A stretch of DNA of 64,000 nucleotides, taken from contig JAJBAV010000001.1 in assembly GCA_020532085.1 (NCBI GenBank), positions 1 to 64,000 of the forward strand. Direction: 5' to 3'. Numbering within the stretch: the stretch's first letter is position 1; each line of letters starts with the position of its first letter. The notes under the pieces were generated by a model. The model ran no database searches, was not told the DNA's origin, and was given only the letters and a program-made list of their open reading frames with translations. The position numbers and the translations under genes were made by a program. This document shows positions 28,601-36,667 of this stretch, piece after piece. Source of the stretch: Candidatus Cloacimonadota bacterium (GTDB lineage: Bacteria; Cloacimonadota; Cloacimonadia; Cloacimonadales; Cloacimonadaceae).

Positions 28601-29167
28601 CGTTACCGAGAAAGACTGTTCATCCGAGGGTCCGTTTTGGAAAACATAGGTAAAATTACTTAAAGTATTTGGATTGACCACGATGGTCGGGGTAGCAGAC
28701 ATAGCAGTAACTTCAACATCATCAAGGTAGAGAGAGTTACCTGTCCTGTCATAAGCAACAAATTTTAAAACAACATTTGTGCTGGCGTCATTAACTACTG
28801 CAGTGAATTGAGCAGCCGTAGTCGTATGGGGCTTTGGGTAAGATGCGATATCTGTAAATGCCCCGCCTCCAACACTTTTCTGAACTTTCATGGATATCTG
28901 TGAGGAGGCAGCTGAGCCTTTCATCCAGAATGTAAGAGTTCCAACATTACTCAAGGACGGAAGTTGTAAGTACTTGTTGTTTGCGTTGAAGCCTGCACCA
29001 TTGGCACCAGGCAAATTACCAATATTGGCAGTTGTATTGAAATAAACGTCTCCGCTCCATCCTGTGGGTAAGGATGTTGTGGAAAAACCTTCTTGAATAA
29101 GGTAGGTCTGCGCGAATACAAGCCCCATTGCGAAAATAAGGGACAAGACAAGAAACGTCTTTTTCAT
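25670..29167 (-). CDS. Large secreted multi-domain protein with Por/FlgD-type C-terminal sorting domain
   Basis: The 1165 residues start with a signal peptide (MKKTFLVLSLIFAMGLVFAQ). In order they show: a jellyroll-like domain (to about 155); an Ig-like repeat (ANVSVSVTSNYAISS); a FN3 domain with a lamin-tail-like domain nested in it (SDLFFSEYIEGTSNNKAIEI); two further copies of the Ig-like repeat (SAEQNFTVSGSNLTANISID and SAEQSFTVSGTYLTANISLD); another jellyroll (YWDFNDGAPGSG); a domain with VELASFTATISAQ; and the tail SVYPNPFNPVVFIPFSLA to LLK. Such tails direct export or surface display in Bacteroidota-like phyla. No enzyme motif was seen. GGGAGGAATT precedes the ATG. Confidence 0.87.
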   Translation of the reverse strand: MKKTFLVLSLIFAMGLVFAQTYLIQEGFSTTSLPTGWSGDVYFNTTANIGNLPGANGAGFNANNKYLQLPSLSNVGTLTFWMKGSAASSQISMKVQKSVGGGAFTDIASYPKPHTTTAAQFTAVVNDASTNVVLKFVAYDRTGNSLYLDDVEVTAMSATPTIVVNPNTLSNFTYVFQNGPSDEQSFSVTGSNLTANVSVSVTSNYAISSTSGGTFGSSLTLTQSGGSVSATVYVRQVAGLAIGTGYTGTVTCSSSGAPNATVSLSGTVTAPPPPNAPTATAATNVANTSFTANWNAVTGATGYYLDVYTKQAGTNASDLFFSEYIEGTSNNKAIEIYNGTGAAVDLSGYTVYLYTGGSATPTATLALSGNLANKDVYVIANSSAGSAILAIADITSGVANYNGNDALSLWNETTSSYADIFGCIGEDPGTIWGTDPYVTAEKTLVRKSSISGGVTSSQSGFPTLATEWDSYAQDTFTYLGSHTMAGGTTITYVSGYQNLNVNNVLTYNVTGLTAGTTYYYVVRAYNAYGTSGDSNEIEVTTTSTSPLITLSTDTLTGFTYMEGSGPSAEQNFTVSGSNLTANISIDAPTDYQISTGTGAAFDANMADPLTLTQSGGTVGTTTIYVRLKAGLSAGDYNSEVITASSSGADNKTVTCNGTVTAIPDPEITVSATTLSGFSYMVGSGPSAEQSFTVSGTYLTANISLDAPADYEISTGTGTAFDTNMADPIVLTAAKLDVAETTIYVRLKAGLAEGAYDGELITITSTDAETKTVILNGYVQTSDVPFLYWDFNDGAPGSGVNWTQPVAANYGTGFLTYTFANAVSFTGTTLNTMVGDVVNGGSFVPQGGTGNVNNGKEFVMTVNTTDLENITLTYATQRTSTGFTDQAIWYSLDGGQNYTLFTTFTSIASSWEVKEVDFSSVTGANDNPNFMVKIVLDGASGTQGTGNNRFDNISFFGDEEDVNPVELASFTATISAQNYITLTWVTQTETGMRGYYIYRDTDSNFAGAQNVSPLIPSANSSQMQTYMFEDTEVFETGTYFYWLQTNDMDGTVGFHGPVSVFFNALGDNPTPEIPLVTELKSVYPNPFNPVVFIPFSLAKDSNVSFKIYNARGQIVKHFELGSKAAGNYRITWDGTDYHGDTLSNGVYQIVMTAGSQVYQTKTTLLK

Positions 29168-30308
29168 AATTCCTCCCAGAAATTACGAGTTCTATATAGT
29201 TTTTAAAGATTCTATCTCTCGAATGCCACAATGTGAGGTCTGTGATATTTGGCAAGCTTTTTTTTGGCTGGCGGGAAGATTCTTTCTTAGTGCCTGTGGC
29301 GTGGCCACTTGGTGGCCTGGGGTCCAGCGGTCCCTGGAGTCCAGCGAGTTGGCGAGCATGGGCTACAGGAGGAGTGGCGTTTTGATGTTTTAGCGTTTTA
29401 ACGTTTGGCGAATGAATGCTGGCGTCGATGCTCATGCTTCGCTCGAAGCCAGCGAGCCAGCCCCGCTCCGTCATTCCGGGGTGGGGGCTTTAGCCCCAGG
29501 GTCCCCGGAATCCAGACCTTGCGGGAATAGCCAACCCAAGCAGGAGTTATTTGCGGCAAAACAAACTTCCTGCCTGCTCCAGATGCAGCGGCGCAAAGGA
29601 CTCATGCGAACTCAGCATACAACAAAACAGGTTGCGTATATCCGGAACACCGGTTGAAGCCGGTGTTCTGTTATATTACTCGGCAGGTTCAACATATCAT
29701 GGTTATAGGCCTGGATTCCGGTCAAGGGAAAAGAATAGGTCGCGGAAAAGCACGGAAAGAGAGAAAATGAGTACAGAAAAATAGAGAGTCAATGGGAACG
29801 CGGAAATGCGCTGAAATGAACCTGAAAAACAGGCCAGGTTCCAATAATGCCAAAATTCGTGCAATTTGTGGACAGAGCCTGCTTGGATTCCGGGGCCCCG
29901 CATGCTGGCGCACGCTTCCCCGGAATGACAGTATCAGCCTGGTGGCTCATAGAGCTCTGGCGTTGGTGAAAGGCCCGCAGATGTCCGATCCATGGCCTGT
30001 CAATTACCGGCCTGAGTCATCGCCTGGACGTCATTCGGACCGCGACGGGACACAGTTGTCTGTCCGTGATTTCCGGCTGGAAAAAACAAGGCTCATGTTC
30101 AAATAGAGTGGGTGCAACTGCCGTCATCCCAGCACCGGGGTCCTCGCGGACGAGCGAAGCGAGTTCGTGGGGTGGGATGGCTGAAATCCAGTCAGACATC
30201 TTAATGCGCTAACTACTTTATGATCAATTGAGTATAAAGCACTGGATTCAAGCCTGTGCTGCAATGACGGAGCGCTCGGGTTTACCCACCATAAATGAAC
30301 TTGAGCCG
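29168..30308. other. 1.1-kb non-coding region with dispersed palindromes and word repeats
   Basis: No credible gene. It contains CCGTCATTCCGGGG- and GGATTCCGGGG-type repeats (about 29470-29520, 29710, 29884-29930), a perfect ACACCGG-TTGAAG-CCGGTGT hairpin near 29648, and a TTTTGATGTTTTAGCGTTTT word tract near 29372. A solo copy of the cassette A arm word (29739-29769, GTCGCGGAAAAGCACGGAAA) and an AATTCGTGCAATTTGTGGAC copy near 29852 are also present. Frames of 60-100 codons here have no ribosome binding sites and consist of these repeats. Confidence 0.6.
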
Positions 30309-30340
30309 AAAAAACAAAACCCGGCCGTGTGGCCGGGTCT
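30309..30340 (-). terminator. Intrinsic terminator after the 433-residue secreted protein
   Basis: On the minus strand the stem GACCCGGCC / GGCCGGGTT with an ACAC loop is followed by TTGTTTTTT. It lies about 28 bp after the stop codon at 30368. Confidence 0.88.
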
Positions 30341-30367
30341 GATCTCAGGTAAAACGAAAAAAAATCT

Positions 30368-31669
30368 CTATTTCAGCAGCAAGGCCTTGCCGCTGAAGCT
30401 GCGCGTCCCCACATCCATCCGGATATGGTAGATGCCGCTGCCGCAGAGGTTTCCGGCGGCGTCGCGGCCATCCCATTCCACGCGCTGCCTTCCAGCCGGG
30501 CAGGAACCGGGCTCCAGTTCACGCGCCAGCCTGCCGTGGGCATCAAAGACGCGAAAGACCACCGGGGCGGGCGTTTCCAGATAAAAATCGATGCAGGCGC
30601 GGGGATTGAAGGGATTGGGGAAAACGCTGATCAGGCCTGTGGTTTGGGGAATTTCCGGAGTGGTTTGGCCTCCGTTGGTAGTGTAAACCACCGTTACCGG
30701 GCCGTGCCAGACGGTGCTGCCGTCCAGATCGACGCTTTGCAGCCAGTAACGGTAGGTGCCGGATTCCGCGAGTTCGGAATCCGTGAAAAAATAGCTGTGG
30801 GGGGCGGAGGTATTGGTGGCTAGGATCAGCGGCGAGGCCAACAGCGCGGCGGCGGGATCGGCCTCCAGGCCGCGGTAGAGGCGGAATCCGGCCACTCCGG
30901 TCTCGGATTGGGTGGTCCAGTCCAGCCGCACCGTGTTTTCCGCGGTGAGGGTGGCCGTGAAGGAAGAAAGCTCCACCGGCAGGGTGGGAATGTCCTCTCC
31001 GGTCACGGAAATATTGTCGATGGCGAAACTGGGGCGATATGTACCAGAGCCGGTTACCAAACGTGATACAAGCCTGATCTGTAACTCTGGCTGGTTATCA
31101 CACGCCGGGGGCAGGAGAATCGACCTTGACTGCTGGTTTTGGGGGCTTGTGGTACTATTGATCTGTTGCACGGTGTTGTTCTGGTATCCGATGCCGGGCA
31201 GGGTGGTGAAATAGCCTTCAGTGCCGATCCTGTATTGCAATGTGGCTTCGTTGATGTGAGTGTAAGTCGGCGGAGCGTATGGATTGCGGATGGTCATGAT
31301 GTCGTAATCGATCTGGATGTTGCGTTTGCCTCTGGTATCCAGGGCTAAAACGATGGCAATGCAATAGCCTGAGATAGGATCCAACAGACCGATCTTGCCG
31401 TTGTAATTATATGTTGTAGATCCATACGAGCTGGCATTTCCCGAAGCAGTAAGGTTTCTGTTATAAGTAGGTGGATCGATGCTGTATTCAGTGCTGGGTG
31501 TTGAATCGATCCTCCAACCAGCCATGCCATCCGGCCAGGTGCTGGAGCTGTGGGGCAGGGTGGAAAAGTCTTGTGAATACGGCAGCGGCTGAGGAGTGGG
31601 ATTGACAGGTTGAGCCAGCAGACAGGACGTCAGCAACATAATGAAAACAAGGGCGATATTGTGTTTCAT
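30368..31669 (-). CDS. Secreted protein with Por/FlgD-type C-terminal sorting domain
   Basis: The 433-residue product has a signal peptide (MKHNIALVFIMLLTSCLLAQ) and a jellyroll-like N-terminal domain (about 25-230, with GKIGLLDPISGYCIAIVLAL and PSFAIDNISVTGED). It shares with the 1165-residue neighbour the module LPVELSSFTATLTAENTVRL and the tail SVFPNPFNPRACIDFYLE ... GKALLLK. It looks like a shorter paralogue built from the same end modules. No catalytic motif was seen. Its ribosome binding site AGAGGAATTCC lies between the start codon and the left arm of cassette D. Confidence 0.82.
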   Translation of the reverse strand: MKHNIALVFIMLLTSCLLAQPVNPTPQPLPYSQDFSTLPHSSSTWPDGMAGWRIDSTPSTEYSIDPPTYNRNLTASGNASSYGSTTYNYNGKIGLLDPISGYCIAIVLALDTRGKRNIQIDYDIMTIRNPYAPPTYTHINEATLQYRIGTEGYFTTLPGIGYQNNTVQQINSTTSPQNQQSRSILLPPACDNQPELQIRLVSRLVTGSGTYRPSFAIDNISVTGEDIPTLPVELSSFTATLTAENTVRLDWTTQSETGVAGFRLYRGLEADPAAALLASPLILATNTSAPHSYFFTDSELAESGTYRYWLQSVDLDGSTVWHGPVTVVYTTNGGQTTPEIPQTTGLISVFPNPFNPRACIDFYLETPAPVVFRVFDAHGRLARELEPGSCPAGRQRVEWDGRDAAGNLCGSGIYHIRMDVGTRSFSGKALLLK

Positions 31670-31681
31670 GGAATTCCTCTC

Positions 31682-32159
31682 TTTTTTCCTACGGATTCAA
31701 CGGATTAAACTGATTTTACGGATTTACCTGTTAATAGAGATTGGCGATGCGTTCCCAACGCAGACTGCGTTCGCCAAAGTTGATCACGAAACCGAGTTTC
31801 AAGTTTGAAAGCTTAAGATAGTTCAGCACCTGACTCGTGTGTACAGGCAGCATCTTATCGGTCGCTTTCAGCTCCAAGATAATTTTATCAAAACAGACAA
31901 AATCCACTTTATAAATCTTATTCAGGGGCAAACCCTTATAGACAACTGGAAACTCCTGCTCCCTGGCGTAGGGTATCGATCGATCCCTCAGTTCGTGCTC
32001 CAAAGCTTCAGCATACACGGCCTCCAACAATCCGCAACCCAAATGGTTATGAACTTCCATGCAGGCAGCCAGGATCTGTTCAGTTAAGTCTTCGTATATC
32101 AAGCCCATCTATGATACATCCGTATAATCAGTTAAATCCGTTGAATCCGTAGAAAAAAA
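31682..32159. mobile_element. TIR cassette D carrying a GxxExxY gene
   Basis: Arms at 31682-31724 and 32117-32159 match inversely at about 39 of 43 positions (core CTACGGATTCAACGGATT). The right arm ends one base from the stop codon of the upstream sugar transferase (stop 32161-32163), and the left arm ends 12 bp from the start of the downstream secreted protein. The word, AATCCGT in the other strand, recurs as solo copies at 23.9-24.1 and 25.5-25.6 kb. The single internal gene is co-directional with both neighbours. Confidence 0.82.
31731..32108 (-). CDS. GxxExxY protein (PD-(D/E)XK nuclease-like)
   Basis: 125 residues. The family helix reads LGCGLLEAVYAEALEHEL. The nuclease-type residues are Asp in YKVDFVCFDK and Glu/Lys in IILELKATDKM, followed by TSQVLNYLKLSNLKLG and a terminal VINFGERSLRWERI. 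All four copies in this window differ strongly outside these motifs, so they are not recent duplicates of each other. The start is ATG 32108, with GGATG about 10 bases upstream contributed by the arm. It is the only gene in cassette D. Confidence 0.88.
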   Translation of the reverse strand: MGLIYEDLTEQILAACMEVHNHLGCGLLEAVYAEALEHELRDRSIPYAREQEFPVVYKGLPLNKIYKVDFVCFDKIILELKATDKMLPVHTSQVLNYLKLSNLKLGFVINFGERSLRWERIANLY

Positions 32160-32160
32160 A

Positions 32161-33765
32161 TCAGTTGCTCCGGGCCCGGTTGAAGAGGATGTTCCACACC
32201 CCGCGCCAGAAATATTTCCAGTCGGTGGAGAAAGGCTTGGCCTGCTTGGCCAGGATGTAGCGGCGTTCGGATTCCACGATCTCGTCGAAGGTTTGGGGCA
32301 GGTCGGTGTAAAAAGGCGGCATGAGGCCGGGCTTGAGTTGCAGCCGCAGTTCCTGCATGTCCGGTGGATAGAGGGAAAAGTAGTGTTCGCTGAGGGCGCG
32401 GACCCCCACCAGCGCAAGGTCGCCCTTGAAGAAGTTGAGCAGCTGGGGCAGTTCGTCGATCCAGAGCGCGCGCAGGATCCGGCCCCAGGAAGTCACGCGG
32501 AAATCGTTCTTGAATTTTCCGCCTTCCTGCAGGGCGTTGGCCTGATAGACGTAATCCTGCAAGTATTCGCTGTAAGGATGCATGGTGCGGAGTTTTTTCA
32601 CGTAGATGGTTCTGCCGCTTTGGCCCAGGCGTTTAAGGCGGATGAGCGGACCGTAGGTGGGATTGGGATCGGTGCGCGGCGGTCTTGATTTTTTAAGGAT
32701 GAAGTGCATGTGCCCGGCGACCTCGCGCTTGTGGATTAGCTCAAAGCCGCAAAAATAGAAACGGCCGAGCATCTCGGTCTCGGCAAGGGCGCGGTTTTTG
32801 CCTTTGGTGAGGGCGAAATACCAGCCCTGCAAAACGGGGAGTTTGGGCATCACGCGGCGAAGGAGGAAATCGCCGAAATAGAGCGGCGCGCCGAGGACGG
32901 GGGTGAATTTCTTATGGAATCTTTTACGCCGCTGGGTGATGGTTTGGCCGTGGCAGATGAAAACGCCTCCATCCTGCAGCAGTTCGTTGACTTTGATGAG
33001 ATAGAGGTTGAGGCGGCGGAAGTCATTGACGCGGTGGAGATTGATGAAGAGCTGATGGGAGTTCGGGGCTTCGTTCTCAATGTTGAAATAGGTTTCGGAA
33101 TTGAGCACCAGGGTCTGGGAGCGGCAGAAGCGACTGAGCTCCAGATAGTCGTTGAGGAAGGAAAACAGCTCTTCCTGTTTGCCCAAGTAATTCTGCCAGA
33201 GGGGGACAAGGATGCTCTCTTCAGGAGCGCACTCGGAATAGGGCGGCGCGTAGCTGCTGTGGTTGAGGGTGGGAATGCCTTCCGGCTTTTGGAGAAAATG
33301 GGCCGGGCTCTGCGCCTCCTCCAGGGCTTGGGACCTGGTAACCAGCGGCGTGGCGGCATAGGTCCGGTTTTCCCGGCTGAATTTGAGAGCGTAGAACAGC
33401 CCCACGAAGAAAAAGAGTTCCAAGCCCACGCTGCCCAGCATCGTTCCCAGGACAATCATCCGGGAATAGTGGAACTGGTCGAATATGTACATGGCGCCAA
33501 AGACGACAGCCGCGGAAAAGAGGTCGCACTGCACTATCTGTTTCACCATTTTGGCGCCGTTGGAGACTTTCTGGAGCAGGTATTTGCCACCCAGGATGCC
33601 GCCGATGATCCAGATCAGGACGAAAGCGCCCAAGGAACGCCACCAGACAAAGTCCGCCAGGATGCGCCTTGTGCCATCCCGGATCTTGGCCACGAAAAGG
33701 AAGGCGAAGACGACTATCAGGATGTCCAGCAACAGGAGCAGATACTTGGATGACTTGTATTTCAT
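32161..33765 (-). CDS. Initiating sugar transferase (polyprenyl-phosphate glycosyl-1-phosphate transferase type)
   Basis: Transfers a sugar phosphate to the lipid carrier to start glycan synthesis at the inner membrane. The 534-residue protein has four N-terminal membrane segments (up to about residue 140). A middle domain (about 200-340) includes LLQDGGVFICHGQTITQRRK. The catalytic domain (about 370-534) includes LIRLKRLGQSGRTIYVKKLR, then TMHPYSEYLQDYV, DDFRVTSWG-like DFRVTSWGRILRALWIDELP, and KGDLALVGVRALSEHYFSLY. This is the variant common in Bacteroidota, lacking the usual hydrophobic re-entrant helix just before the catalytic domain. No Shine-Dalgarno is visible: cassette B's arm begins 6 bp upstream of the start. 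Confidence 0.88.
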   Translation of the reverse strand: MKYKSSKYLLLLLDILIVVFAFLFVAKIRDGTRRILADFVWWRSLGAFVLIWIIGGILGGKYLLQKVSNGAKMVKQIVQCDLFSAAVVFGAMYIFDQFHYSRMIVLGTMLGSVGLELFFFVGLFYALKFSRENRTYAATPLVTRSQALEEAQSPAHFLQKPEGIPTLNHSSYAPPYSECAPEESILVPLWQNYLGKQEELFSFLNDYLELSRFCRSQTLVLNSETYFNIENEAPNSHQLFINLHRVNDFRRLNLYLIKVNELLQDGGVFICHGQTITQRRKRFHKKFTPVLGAPLYFGDFLLRRVMPKLPVLQGWYFALTKGKNRALAETEMLGRFYFCGFELIHKREVAGHMHFILKKSRPPRTDPNPTYGPLIRLKRLGQSGRTIYVKKLRTMHPYSEYLQDYVYQANALQEGGKFKNDFRVTSWGRILRALWIDELPQLLNFFKGDLALVGVRALSEHYFSLYPPDMQELRLQLKPGLMPPFYTDLPQTFDEIVESERRYILAKQAKPFSTDWKYFWRGVWNILFNRARSN

Positions 33766-33771
33766 TTTGTT

Positions 33772-34458
33772 AATAGATTAGGGATGAACAGGATGAAAAG
33801 GATCGATGCGATTTTGAAAGTAACTTTCTGGATTTGGATAAGAACCGCTTCAATCTTGCGTGGAAACTTGCCATTACCCCAGTTTCGCTTGGGGCTGTTT
33901 CTTAGCTCAAGAAATCCGTAGTCCATTGTAATGTAATAACTCCCATAAATCCACTTCATCCTGTTCATCCCGAGTCTATTATTCTGTAACAATCACTTTC
34001 TTGTCGGTATTGAGATAGGTCTTGCGTCTGATTTCAGGCTTGATCCCAAAATTCAACAGCAATCCCACTTCAATATTGGTGGCCCTCAAATAGTTTTGAA
34101 GCTGTAGAATATGATCATTCGCAAGGGTTGAAGCCGCTTTCAGTTCGACAATGACCAAGCCTTCGACAACAACATCCGCGAAGTATTCTCCAACAGGAAT
34201 CCCGCCGTAGTAGACCTTAATCGGATACTGCGCTAATGCTTTAAGACCCTGTTTATTCAACTCATGCACAAAGGCGTTCTCATAGACCTTCTCCAGGAAA
34301 CCAAAACCTAAGGAATTGTAAACTGTATAGAAGCAGGCAATTATCCTGTCAGTAAGCTCACTAAGAAGCATGGAATCTACGGGGCTGTCCATCATAAATC
34401 ACTCATCTTGCTACAAAATCCCATAAATCCTCAACATCCTGTTCATCCCTGATCTATT
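33772..34458. mobile_element. TIR cassette B carrying a GxxExxY gene, with a third internal arm
   Basis: Outer arms 33772-33803 and 34427-34458 are complementary at 28 of 32 positions (core AGGGATGAACAGGATG). A third copy at 33949-33980 has the same orientation as the right arm. The unit thus reads left arm, 145-bp spacer, right-type arm, GxxExxY gene, right arm, which could be an ORF-less element next to or inside a gene-bearing one. The right arm contains the TAG stop codon (34454-34456) of the upstream epimerase, and the left arm lies 6 bp from the sugar transferase start. Confidence 0.8.
33979..34395 (-). CDS. GxxExxY protein (PD-(D/E)XK nuclease-like)
   Basis: 138 residues. The naming helix is LGFGFLEKVYENAFVHEL. 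Catalytic-type residues are Asp in EYFADVVVEG and Glu/Lys in VIVELKAASTL, followed by LQLQNYLRATNIEVG and LLNFGIKPEIRRKTYL. It is closest in this window to the copy at 10904-11293 (shared NSLGFG/NNLGFG and EKVYENA). A start at ATG 34395 or 34392 is equally possible; the ribosome binding site is weak. The stop codon overlaps the internal arm copy of cassette B by two bases. Confidence 0.88.
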   Translation of the reverse strand: MMDSPVDSMLLSELTDRIIACFYTVYNSLGFGFLEKVYENAFVHELNKQGLKALAQYPIKVYYGGIPVGEYFADVVVEGLVIVELKAASTLANDHILQLQNYLRATNIEVGLLLNFGIKPEIRRKTYLNTDKKVIVTE

Positions 34459-35383
34459 TAAAAAAATCAATCGTGCGCTGGAGGCCTTCACGGAAGTCCA
34501 CCCGGACCTCATATCTCAGCAGTTCCTTCGCTTTTTCGATCCCCGCCAAGGAATGTTTCACATCCCCCGGCCGCTCGGGTTCGAAGCGCGGCTGGATGTC
34601 CTTGCCCAGGATAGCGTTGATCATTTGCACCAGGTCCAGCAGGGTGTAGCGCTCCCCGCAGGCGATGTTGATCACCTCGCCGGCAGCCTTGGCCGCTGTA
34701 CAGGCCTGGATGTTGGCCCAGACGTTGTTTTCCACGAAGGTGAAGTCCCGGCTCTGGCTGCCATCGCCGTAGATGATGGGCTCCCGGTCCTGCTGGATCA
34801 GTTTGATGAACTTGGGGATCACGGCGCTGTACTGCGAGGTGGGGTCCTGGTTGGGGCCAAAGACGTTGAAGTAGCGCAGGGACACGGTTTCCAGGCCATA
34901 GAGGCTGTAAAAGACCTGGCAGTAACGCTCCTGGGCGTATTTGGTGAGCGCGTATGGCGACATCGGATTCACCGGCATCGTCTCCACCTTGGGCAGGGTT
35001 TCGCTGTTGCCGTAGATCGAGGATGACGAGGCGCAGACGATTCGCTTTACGCCAAATTCCTTGGCCGCTTCCAGCAGGTTGAGCGTGCCCAGGATGTTCA
35101 CGTCGTTGGAGGTGATGGGATCGTTGATTGAGCGCGGCACGGAAGGCAGAGCGCCCTGGTGCAGGATGTAATCCACGTCCTTGACAGCGGCGCGCACGAT
35201 GTGGAAAGAGCGCAGGTCGCCCTCGATCATCGTGAGCTGCTGGTCCTTCATCAAGGGCAGGATGTTTTCCCGCTTGCCGGTGGCAAAGTTGTCCAGCACC
35301 CGCACTGACTGGCCCTGGTTAAGCAGTTCCCTAACGATGTTGGAGCCGATGAAGCCGGCCCCGCCGGTGACTAAGTATATCAT
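34454..35383 (-). CDS. NAD-dependent sugar epimerase, UDP-GlcNAc 4-epimerase type (WbpP/GalE-like)
   Basis: Extended short-chain dehydrogenase of 309 residues. The NAD motif is TGGAGFIGSN, the catalytic Tyr/Lys pair sits in SPYALTKYAQE (preceded by ASSSSIYG), and RYFNVFGPNQDP and GDGSQSRDFTFVENN follow. This pattern suits UDP-N-acetylglucosamine or uronate 4-epimerases of polysaccharide loci, though the exact substrate is inferred. The ribosome binding site GAGG lies between the start and the left arm of cassette C; the stop codon lies in the right arm of cassette B. Confidence 0.9.
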   Translation of the reverse strand: MIYLVTGGAGFIGSNIVRELLNQGQSVRVLDNFATGKRENILPLMKDQQLTMIEGDLRSFHIVRAAVKDVDYILHQGALPSVPRSINDPITSNDVNILGTLNLLEAAKEFGVKRIVCASSSSIYGNSETLPKVETMPVNPMSPYALTKYAQERYCQVFYSLYGLETVSLRYFNVFGPNQDPTSQYSAVIPKFIKLIQQDREPIIYGDGSQSRDFTFVENNVWANIQACTAAKAAGEVINIACGERYTLLDLVQMINAILGKDIQPRFEPERPGDVKHSLAGIEKAKELLRYEVRVDFREGLQRTIDFFK

Positions 35384-35392
35384 TTATGCCTC

Positions 35393-35885
35393 GGTTTCCC
35401 GCAGATTCACGCAGATAAAAGCGCAGATAAACGCGGATCACTAAAGATTGTTAACATGCCGAATTATGCTGTCTTTCATCGAGTCTGTGTTGAAATTGAC
35501 CAGATAGCCGAGCTTTATGTTTGCTAATTTCAAATAGGTGAGGAGCTGCTTGTGATGAAGATCGGACAGCTTTTCGACCGATTTCAGTTCAATGAGCACT
35601 TTCCCCTCCACCAAGATATCGATCCGGTAAGACGTACCCAGTTCAAGACCCCGATATAGTACATTTATCGGCACCTGAGTCTCAACCGATAATCCCAGGC
35701 TCCCCAATTCAAACGCTAATGCTGCCTCGTAGGCTGATTCAAGCAGACCAGGACCCAGCTCATTATGCACTTTGAAACAAGCGCCACGGATCTGATAACC
35801 TATATCATTCTCAGTCATTTTGTCCATCAACCTGTATAATCTGCGTTAATCTGCGCTTTTTTTCTGCGATAATCTGCGGGAAACC
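35393..35885. mobile_element. TIR cassette C carrying a GxxExxY gene
   Basis: Arms 35393-35438 and 35839-35885 share GGTTTCCCGCAGATT at the outer ends and match over 46-47 bp with five mismatches and one indel. They consist of the words CGCAGATT and GCGCAGAT. The right arm encodes the last 12-13 residues and stop of the upstream deacetylase-like gene, and the left arm ends 9 bp before the epimerase start. A related solo copy is at 25405-25439. Confidence 0.82.
35441..35827 (-). CDS. GxxExxY protein (PD-(D/E)XK nuclease-like)
   Basis: About 128 residues. The family helix is LGPGLLESAYEAALAFEL. Catalytic-type residues are Asp in SYRIDILVEG and Glu/Lys in VLIELKSVEKL, then HKQLLTYLKLANIKLG and YLVNFN. 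The first ATG in frame is at 35827 after ACAGGTTG; a TTG three bases earlier is possible. Everything outside the motifs differs from the other three copies. It is the single gene of cassette C, read in the direction of both neighbours. Confidence 0.88.
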   Translation of the reverse strand: MDKMTENDIGYQIRGACFKVHNELGPGLLESAYEAALAFELGSLGLSVETQVPINVLYRGLELGTSYRIDILVEGKVLIELKSVEKLSDLHHKQLLTYLKLANIKLGYLVNFNTDSMKDSIIRHVNNL

Positions 35886-36661
35886 ACTTTTTTAACCTGG
35901 TTCTTAGCAGATTGCCAAACCAGCTCCCTCCCCCACAGCAGAAGGTTGTCGTTCCATCTCTGGGGATGGGTGTTTAGCATGATCTGGTCAGGCAGCTTGC
36001 CCTCGCGGATGAGTTGGATCAGATGCTGGGTGTTTTTTATCTCGATACAGAAAGATGAATCTACTTTGTCCCGTATGCTGCTATCCACGCTGTTCCAATT
36101 GCGGCCGGTGTCGGTTAGGTAAAACACTTTGCTGTAATCAAGGTCAAAATAGGGCTCGCCAATGATCCCTAGTTCCCGATAATCATGCTTTTCCCAGAGG
36201 TCCCGGTTGTCCCATTTGGATAGGGGGCTGCCATGCATGCATATTGTTTGTACGGGAACCAGTTCCCTGAGTTTGGCCAGGTTCTTTTGAAAAGAATGCC
36301 AGGCCTTGTCGACGTCACCATTGCCAAGGTCCATGTCCTCGTAGTGGTAGCCGATCTCATGGCCCAGGGCGGCAATTTCTTCGATGATCTCCGGTTGGAA
36401 GGACTGGGGCACGATCCGGAAGTAATATGAGGCTTTTATACCCAGATCATGCTCGATACGGGCGAAGGCCAGGGAGTTTCGCGGCATCTTGTCCACATCG
36501 TGGCGGAGGATGACAGCTCTGGATGCCGGTTCGTTCAGATGGGACCAGAAGGTCTGGAACTTCCGGTTAGTATCTATAAGTGCCCGCATAAGAAAAACGT
36601 ACGCTTTTACAGTAAAATCTTGGGGCATATAATCGGCCAATTTATGTATGTCAGTAACCAA
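35846..36661 (-). CDS. Polysaccharide deacetylase-like protein
   Basis: A 271-residue NodB-like (carbohydrate esterase 4 type) fold is suggested by VILRHDVDKMPRNS (metal-binding Asp pair), SYYFRIVP, ALGHEIGYHYEDMD and MLNTHPQRW. These place the HDVD, GxExGxH and late His motifs in the right order. It may remove an acetyl group from a sugar in the capsule or O-antigen; the substrate is unknown. The final residues VVSRRLSQKKSAD come from the arm of cassette C and are probably not native. It lies 6 bp downstream of a VanZ-like gene. Confidence 0.78.
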   Translation of the reverse strand: MVTDIHKLADYMPQDFTVKAYVFLMRALIDTNRKFQTFWSHLNEPASRAVILRHDVDKMPRNSLAFARIEHDLGIKASYYFRIVPQSFQPEIIEEIAALGHEIGYHYEDMDLGNGDVDKAWHSFQKNLAKLRELVPVQTICMHGSPLSKWDNRDLWEKHDYRELGIIGEPYFDLDYSKVFYLTDTGRNWNSVDSSIRDKVDSSFCIEIKNTQHLIQLIREGKLPDQIMLNTHPQRWNDNLLLWGRELVWQSAKNQVKKVVSRRLSQKKSAD

Positions 36662-36667
36662 GGTGCT

